A DNA stretch of 64,000 bases from Maridesulfovibrio sp. GTDB taxonomy: Bacteria; Desulfobacterota; Desulfovibrionia; Desulfovibrionales; Desulfovibrionaceae. Shown piece after piece: positions 59,234 to 64,000 of the stretch. Below the pieces are notes generated by a model. The model saw nothing but the letters and a program-made list of their open reading frames with translations. It did no database searches and had not been told where the DNA came from. The stretch covers positions 1,131,501-1,195,500 of the forward strand of contig NZ_OY763931.1 of NCBI RefSeq assembly GCF_963667685.1, written 5' to 3'. Position 1 is the first letter of the stretch, and every line of letters begins with the position of its first letter. The translations under genes and the position numbers were made by a program.

Positions 59234-59446
59234 GCCCCCTCCATTTATAGAAATTTATTACATAACTATACTTAAAACTAAGTTAACAACATTTTCCACC
59301 TATATCAAATATTCAAAATACTGACTGTGTAGTCATTTTGGCGGACAGACATAGTTGTTAATTCAGTTTAATAGACATTTATATTTTTAATATTTCTTTG
59401 AATCAATACATTATATTAAGCATCAAACAAACTAGACACACTCAAT

Positions 59447-62014
59447 ATGACAGACATCAAACCTTCCAAGATCAGGCTTTTGGCAATAACAATCACAGCT
59501 GCCGCAATTGTACTGACAACAACCTTTGCTATGGCAGCAAACCCTACAAACAATGCATGGTCCAAGCTGGATTCAAATACCGCAGACTTTATTAAGGAAC
59601 GCTTGAATCATGAATTATGCAGCTTCACGACTGATGGCAGCGGCAGAATTCAAGCTACTACCGCAGACAAAAGCCTGTCACTTAAGGCTGACTCCGAGAC
59701 AATCAGGTTTGATAGTGGTGACAACTGGTTTGGGCTAAAATTAAAATCTGTAGGGCGTTCCGGTAATATGAAAAACGTGGGGTCGCCCATTGTCAGTTCC
59801 AAATCTAACGAACTCTGCATGGTTTATAAAAAACAGAGCCTGACACAATGGTATAAAAACGGAGAACAAAGCATTGAGCATAGTCTTGTTCTGAATAAAA
59901 GACCTGCCGGAACAGGGAAACTTAATATTTCCTTTGCTGCAACCGGTAACCTCACCCCGGAACAAAACGGAAAGGACATTATCTTTACCGGTACTAAAAA
60001 CATAAATTATTCCGGAATAAAAGCATGGGATAGGACAGGTAAGCGTCTTCCCTGCTTATTAGTTGCCGATTCGGGAAATATCAGCTGGATCATTGACGAT
60101 GCTAAGGCCCAATATCCTATCACTGTTGACCCTACTGTCTCTGTTGCAACAGCTCTAATACCAACGGAGGAAGTAGAAGATAATGATTACTATGGAAGCT
60201 CTGTTGCAGTTTCGGACGATACCATACTTATTGGAGCCATGAGGGCTGGTGAAGTATATATTTTCTCAAAAAATGCTGACAATAACTGGGTCCAAACACA
60301 AAAACTATCTGGAGAAATATCTTTCGGATATAGTTGCGCAATTTCCGGAAATGTCGCTGTTATTGGAGCATATACTGAAAATAAAGTTTACGTCTATTCA
60401 AAAAACACAGACGGGGAATGGATCGCTGACACAGATTACGGAACAAATGGAATTATAGAAGCACCTGAAGATGGCAACTTTGGGTATAGCGTTTCTATAT
60501 CCGGCAGCACGATTGTTGTAGGCGCTTCAGGATATAAGTATGGTGATAAAAATAGTGTAGGTACTGCCTATGTTTATGAAGCGATGAAGCCTGAGCCTTT
60601 CCAACTTAAATACTATCAATACAGCTCTGACGCTAAGGTAAATTCACAATTCGGGATTTCTGTTTCTATTTATGAAAATACAATAGTTATTGGAGCCGAT
60701 GGAATGCTTAATCGTCAAGATTCTGCATACATTTTTACGAGAGAGACTAGCGATGAAAATGGGTGGACTCTACTTAAGGAACTAAAAGAAAATGACACAA
60801 GCTACTTTGGACATTCTGTAGCAATATCCGGTGATATAATTGTGATTGGAAGTTGCGGCCCCACCAATGATAATTATACTAAAACGGTTGGAAGTGCATA
60901 CATATATTCTAAAGATAAAGCGAGTGAAGATAATAAGGGCTGGGGGCTGGTTCAGAAGCTAACGCCTCAAGAAACAGACGGCAATGAAGATACTGCCGCA
61001 CTTCATTTTGGACAAAGTGTTTCCATTTCCGGAGATAAAATAGCAATTGGAGCGCCCGGACAACTTATTATTAATGACAGCCCGGGGGCAGCCTATATCT
61101 TTGCCAAAGGCACCAATACCAACGGAGCTGAATGGCATATTGTTAAAAGACTTGCACCAAGTACTGATAGCCCGGTTAATCATAAATTGGGCTACAGTGT
61201 TAATATTTTCCAAAATCATGTAGCTATAGGTCAACCTGCACCAAAGGAGTCTCCTAGCTCTAAAGGCTCTGTATTCTTTTACAAGATTACTGATGACTCA
61301 ACACCCGGCGGTGACTCGGACGGCGACTCAGACGGCGACTCAGGCGCTGACTCAGGTGGAAATTCAGGTGGAGATTCAGGCGGAGATTCAGGTGGATCAG
61401 AGACGACTATCCCGGATAAAATAGTTGTACCGACTAAAGATCAACCTTCAGGGACAAGTGTTACCATTGATGAAATTGAAATAAAGGTAAGAACAGCAGA
61501 TGAGCTAAGGTCACAATATCAAAACGTGGGCATGGATTCCATGCTGGGCTCACAGATTTATGATTTTTCAGCAACGGTCACAGCTAACCAGCTGGCTTAC
61601 TTTGCGTTCAACAGTACAAGCCTTGGGGAACGCAGGGCCGGAGAAGTGAAACTCTACAAACTTTTTACAGATAAAAACAGTCTGCAATACACGTACAGTC
61701 CAGATAAAACTCCTGCAGAAGAAGGTTGCTTCTGGATAACAGATGAAGGAAATAGCGGACAATATATTGATCCAAACACAATACTGGTCGGAGGACGGAG
61801 TTACACTCTCAACTTCTCTATTCTCGATAACGGAGAATATGATGCAAATTCGACAGCAGGGGCAATAACCGACCCGGTTGCTCCGGGTTTGGGACCTAGC
61901 GAAGAGACCGGGTGTGTATTTAACCCTGACGCGGATTTCAGCTTTGAATGGTTACTATTGGGTATCAGTATTGTCCTGTTACTTTTCAGAAGCCGATTCG
62001 AAAAAGAAAATTAA
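59447..62014 (+). CDS. FG-GAP beta-propeller surface protein with C-terminal sorting tail
   Basis: Exported protein of 855 residues. Signal peptide at about 1-30, an N-terminal beta domain (about 40-225), then seven FG-GAP-like repeats (about 235-620), each with the pattern FGxSVxISG followed by IVIGA, giving one seven-bladed propeller. A linker of Ser, Asp and Gly (about 622-650) leads to a second domain like the choice-of-anchor U type (KLYKLFTDK, DNGEYD) and a tail with GCVFNPDADF, a hydrophobic helix and a basic end, as in CTERM-type sorting signals I recall. It is probably anchored outside the cell. No ribosome binding site seen before ATG. Confidence 0.88.
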   Translation: MTDIKPSKIRLLAITITAAAIVLTTTFAMAANPTNNAWSKLDSNTADFIKERLNHELCSFTTDGSGRIQATTADKSLSLKADSETIRFDSGDNWFGLKLKSVGRSGNMKNVGSPIVSSKSNELCMVYKKQSLTQWYKNGEQSIEHSLVLNKRPAGTGKLNISFAATGNLTPEQNGKDIIFTGTKNINYSGIKAWDRTGKRLPCLLVADSGNISWIIDDAKAQYPITVDPTVSVATALIPTEEVEDNDYYGSSVAVSDDTILIGAMRAGEVYIFSKNADNNWVQTQKLSGEISFGYSCAISGNVAVIGAYTENKVYVYSKNTDGEWIADTDYGTNGIIEAPEDGNFGYSVSISGSTIVVGASGYKYGDKNSVGTAYVYEAMKPEPFQLKYYQYSSDAKVNSQFGISVSIYENTIVIGADGMLNRQDSAYIFTRETSDENGWTLLKELKENDTSYFGHSVAISGDIIVIGSCGPTNDNYTKTVGSAYIYSKDKASEDNKGWGLVQKLTPQETDGNEDTAALHFGQSVSISGDKIAIGAPGQLIINDSPGAAYIFAKGTNTNGAEWHIVKRLAPSTDSPVNHKLGYSVNIFQNHVAIGQPAPKESPSSKGSVFFYKITDDSTPGGDSDGDSDGDSGADSGGNSGGDSGGDSGGSETTIPDKIVVPTKDQPSGTSVTIDEIEIKVRTADELRSQYQNVGMDSMLGSQIYDFSATVTANQLAYFAFNSTSLGERRAGEVKLYKLFTDKNSLQYTYSPDKTPAEEGCFWITDEGNSGQYIDPNTILVGGRSYTLNFSILDNGEYDANSTAGAITDPVAPGLGPSEETGCVFNPDADFSFEWLLLGISIVLLLFRSRFEKEN
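61309..61401 (+). repeat. Short tandem coding repeats for an Asp/Ser/Gly linker
   Basis: Nine- and twelve-base units such as GGCGACTCA and GGTGGAGATTCA repeat about eight times inside the FG-GAP gene and encode GDSDGDSG and GGDSGGDSGG. Such tracts change length easily by slippage. Confidence 0.85.
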
Positions 62015-62042
62015 AAACCAGACGCTTTACATCAGGCTAATC

Positions 62043-62073
62043 AAGAACCTCATTATTTTTTAATGGGGTTCTT
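62043..62073 (+). terminator. Terminator of the FG-GAP gene
   Basis: AAGAACC-CATT pairs with AATG-GGTTCTT and is followed by TTTCTTTTTT, about 30 bases after the stop. Confidence 0.92.
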
Positions 62074-62085
62074 TTTCTTTTTTGG

Positions 62086-62487
62086 TTACCCAGCATAGCC
62101 TCTACTTTTCAGGCCCCCTAAGAATGGGGGGACTACCTCAGGCCCGCACTGGCAGACCACTTCTACTTCTTCAAGGGTCCTCGGCTGTGACTTGGTTAAA
62201 AACAATACCTGAAAACTGATCCTGCTCTGGTCCAGTTTATCCTGCATCGCTAACAAACACATGCTAAACAGGTCATGGAGTCGACCAGTAACGCTCTGCC
62301 CTTCGCCTTCAAGTCCTTTAGGTGGAGTGATGTAGCGTTCATACAAGTTCAGCGAAACAGCCACTGGAACCTTGAATCCGGTTTCCTTCGCCTGTTCGGT
62401 CACATCAATTAGATTTCCGTCTTCGATTGCCTGCTTCCGGGTATATGAAAAAATTACATTGAACAGTGAATCGTCAAGTCCGTGCAT
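62086..62487 (-). CDS. DUF6573-like protein, only open copy, C-terminus altered (copy D)
   Basis: 133 residues: MHGLDDSLFNVIFSYTRKQ, AIEDGNLIDVTEQAKETG, FKVPVAVSLNLYERYITPPK, then GEGQSVTGRLHDLFSMCLLA, FQVLFLTKSQPRTLEEVEVV and CQCGPE. It resembles small plasmid- and phage-associated proteins that I recall as DUF6573; the name is from memory. After CQCGPE it ends in VVPPFLGGLKSRGYAG, whereas the fragment at 55.0-55.2 kb continues DDDMKPCITLMLPDDD, so the tail here seems to be lost and replaced by readthrough into a GGGGG-rich hairpin. AAGGAG (62496-62501) is eight bases before ATG. Function unknown. Confidence 0.75.
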   Translation of the reverse strand: MHGLDDSLFNVIFSYTRKQAIEDGNLIDVTEQAKETGFKVPVAVSLNLYERYITPPKGLEGEGQSVTGRLHDLFSMCLLAMQDKLDQSRISFQVLFLTKSQPRTLEEVEVVCQCGPEVVPPFLGGLKSRGYAG

Positions 62488-62495
62488 CAGTAAAT

Positions 62496-62538
62496 CTCCT
62501 TCAATTTCATATTGTTAAATAATCATGAAAATTGAAGG
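62496..62538 (-). promoter_or_regulatory. Leader hairpin covering the Shine-Dalgarno sequence
   Basis: On the minus strand CCTTCAAT-U-TTCAT pairs with ATGAA-ATTGAAGG (one bulged U, 14-base loop). The right arm contains AAGG of the ribosome binding site AAGGAG, so folding would block translation of the downstream gene. The same hairpin occurs in the leaders at 47.46, 52.86 and 57.00 kb, with base changes that mostly keep pairing. Confidence 0.65.
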
Positions 62539-62714
62539 TTATCCTGATTGGTTTGATTTGGTCACTGGGGTGGGGTGATTATCTTTCGGATTTTTTTGGT
62601 GATTCTGTGGATCAGACGGTGGTGTGTGTTCTGAGGCGGATTCTTCGGTTGACCGAAGATGACTGCAATTTCTATGAATCATTAAAATATCGATGTTGCA
62701 AGCGGAAGAACTAG
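62525..62714 (+). pseudogene. Possible divergent micro-ORF with a frameshift
   Basis: From ATG the frame reads MKIEGYPDWFDLVTG; one base later the neighbouring frame continues WGDYLSDFFGDSVDQ ... RRILRLTEDDCNFYESLKYR and stops. The KIE-YPDWFD part is conserved in copies A and C as protein-like sequence. It may be a small gene partnered with the DUF6573-like gene, now frameshifted, but there is no ribosome binding site, and the conservation might instead come from the hairpin and promoter. Confidence 0.35.
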
Positions 62715-62783
62715 TTGATATTAAAAAAATCAAACAACTGCTTAATTAGACACACCAGAAATTATTGGAATAGGCCGCACAGA

Positions 62784-64000
62784 ATGTCAGAAAACACATC
62801 TCAATTTACTTTACTCAGCGATCAAGTTTCTAGTGAAGATTTGTACCCAGAACAGACCCATAAAAAAATTGCATCAACACTAAAGAATATAATAGCGACG
62901 ACTCCTCAAGGGCAAACAGTCAGCCTTGAAGGTGGCTGGGGAACAGGCAAATCAACAATAGTTGAGATATGTAGAAAGTTAATGGAGAATGATCCAAGTG
63001 TTAACACTCATTTCTTCTATTTTGATGCATGGCAACACGCAGGCGATCCATTACGAAGAATATTCCTAGAACTATTTGCAGACAAATGCATAGAAAGTGA
63101 ACTTACCAACTCTATTGACAAAGAAGAACTAATACGAATCAAATCTATTGTCTCCAACAGAACGAAATATTTAAAAACGACAACAAAAACAACCGCCACA
63201 GGATTAGGAAAAATACTAAGCATAGCAACGTTGCTAGTTCCAATAGGAATTTCGCTAGCCAGAGGTATTGATTATTCAAAATTAACATTTGATACAAGCT
63301 TGCCTGTCCACTGGCATGCGATAATATCATTTACATGCTTATTCGCACCTATTTTAGTACTTTTAATAAATCTAATTAAATGCCTAATTAGATATAAAAC
63401 AGACATAAAAAAAATCTTTGCTGTCAAGAATTGGGCTTTCCTTTCTTCTGAAGGAGGCAAAACAGAGGAGCAAGAAGTCTATGGAGAAGAAAGAAGCACT
63501 GTAGAATTTGAAAAATATTTTAATGAACTATTAGAATTAATAGTTCATAAAACTCCAGATTTAAAAACAATCATCGTAATCGACAATCTTGATCGAGTAG
63601 AGCCTCAAGAAGCTTTAAAGATTTGGAGTACTCTTCAAACATTCATTGCAAACAAAAAAACAACCTGCTCAACAATAAGCTGCCTTAATAACCTTTGGGT
63701 AGTTATACCATGTGACATTAGGTCATTATCCAAATTATGGGCTAAAGAAATTGATCCTACCGAAAGTAAACCCCAAACAAATTCATCAATAGGACAACGC
63801 GCACTTAGCTTCTTTAACAAATCCTTCCAGATTCGCATTGAAGTACCCAAACCCATTCCTAGCAACTGGAAAGATTTTTTCTTCAAACAATTAACTAAGA
63901 GCCAACTTACATGTGAAAACAATATCGGAAACAGATTATATGAAATCCTAATGCTGTCCTTTAATGATCTATCAGCACCTCCAACACCTAGAGAAATAAA
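62784..64000 (+). CDS. KAP-family P-loop NTPase, 5' part
   Basis: At least 405 residues, running off the window. The Walker A motif is GGWGTGKST (residues 50-58), followed by FYFDAWQHAGDPL, a KAP hallmark; Walker B is IIVIDNLDRV with Asp267. Two predicted membrane helices (about 139-160 and 178-200) are inserted between the Walker motifs, as in KAP proteins. KAP NTPases occur in bacteria on plasmids and in defence islands; several are parts of anti-phage systems. Nothing downstream is visible, so the partner genes are unknown. The start is the ATG at 62784, weakly supported. Confidence 0.9.
   Translation, partial: MSENTSQFTLLSDQVSSEDLYPEQTHKKIASTLKNIIATTPQGQTVSLEGGWGTGKSTIVEICRKLMENDPSVNTHFFYFDAWQHAGDPLRRIFLELFADKCIESELTNSIDKEELIRIKSIVSNRTKYLKTTTKTTATGLGKILSIATLLVPIGISLARGIDYSKLTFDTSLPVHWHAIISFTCLFAPILVLLINLIKCLIRYKTDIKKIFAVKNWAFLSSEGGKTEEQEVYGEERSTVEFEKYFNELLELIVHKTPDLKTIIVIDNLDRVEPQEALKIWSTLQTFIANKKTTCSTISCLNNLWVVIPCDIRSLSKLWAKEIDPTESKPQTNSSIGQRALSFFNKSFQIRIEVPKPIPSNWKDFFFKQLTKSQLTCENNIGNRLYEILMLSFNDLSAPPTPREI

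Noticed and set aside
61309-61401. Short regular repeats as a possible CRISPR array
   Set aside because: Units are 9-12 bp, in frame, and encode a Ser/Asp/Gly linker; no spacers.

Overview
The window reads as a chromosomal segment of a marine sulfate-reducing deltaproteobacterium, most like the Desulfovibrio/Maridesulfovibrio group. This is inferred from gene content, not from a marker gene: a selenocysteine-type formate dehydrogenase, a DsrE-like protein, a TRAP dicarboxylate-type transporter, a YeiH-type exporter, a BCCT osmolyte transporter, moderate-to-low GC and very dense signal transduction. No rRNA, tRNA or CRISPR array was found.

Layout. 1-1.6 kb: 3' part missing of a cytoplasmic formate dehydrogenase, minus strand, with an in-frame UGA followed by a SECIS hairpin. 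2-7.2 kb: MscS-type channel, peroxiredoxin, SLC13/RCK permease. 7.5-16.9 kb: a histidine kinase, two diguanylate cyclases, a CatB/Vat-type acetyltransferase and a chemoreceptor. 16.9-20.4 kb: a YbaK-like remnant, a Glu/Lys-rich hypothetical protein, a GNAT, an ACT-domain protein and a B3-like metallo-beta-lactamase-fold protein. 20.8-27.6 kb: a CitA/DcuS-type kinase and its regulator, a DctPQM TRAP transporter, then a pyruvoyl-type histidine decarboxylase that carries a Sec signal peptide. 27.7-34.5 kb: DsrE-like protein, nitroreductase, AraC regulator, BCCT transporter, and many gene remnants including an amber-interrupted nucleotidyltransferase-like gene. 34.7-46.9 kb: a signalling block made of an HD-GYP response regulator and four histidine kinases, three of them with several phosphorelay modules. 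47.8-62 kb: YeiH with a divergent LysR regulator, malate synthase G, a Tat-type carotenoid-isomerase-like flavoprotein, a cytidylate-kinase-like protein, a broken XRE regulator, a second chemoreceptor and an FG-GAP surface protein. 62.8 kb to the edge: start of a KAP P-loop NTPase.

The most unusual feature is a recurring module. At least six copies or pieces of one small gene (resembling proteins I recall as DUF6573) lie between 28 and 62.5 kb, all on the minus strand. Several copies keep a conserved leader in which a hairpin covers the Shine-Dalgarno sequence, and a possible divergent micro-ORF. Only the copy at 62.1-62.5 kb is still open, and its C-terminus looks replaced. Together with a second repeat family that follows transcription terminators, and with several other gene fragments, this marks the right half of the window as recombining accessory DNA whose edge continues into the KAP NTPase locus.

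How the genes may work together: the CitA/DcuS-like pair probably controls the adjacent TRAP operon through an inverted repeat upstream of dctP. The c-di-GMP enzymes (two cyclases with inhibitory I-sites, one HD-GYP phosphodiesterase) and the hybrid kinases imply control of motility or attachment, in line with two chemoreceptors and a surface beta-propeller protein. The physiological role of an exported histidine decarboxylase is unknown.
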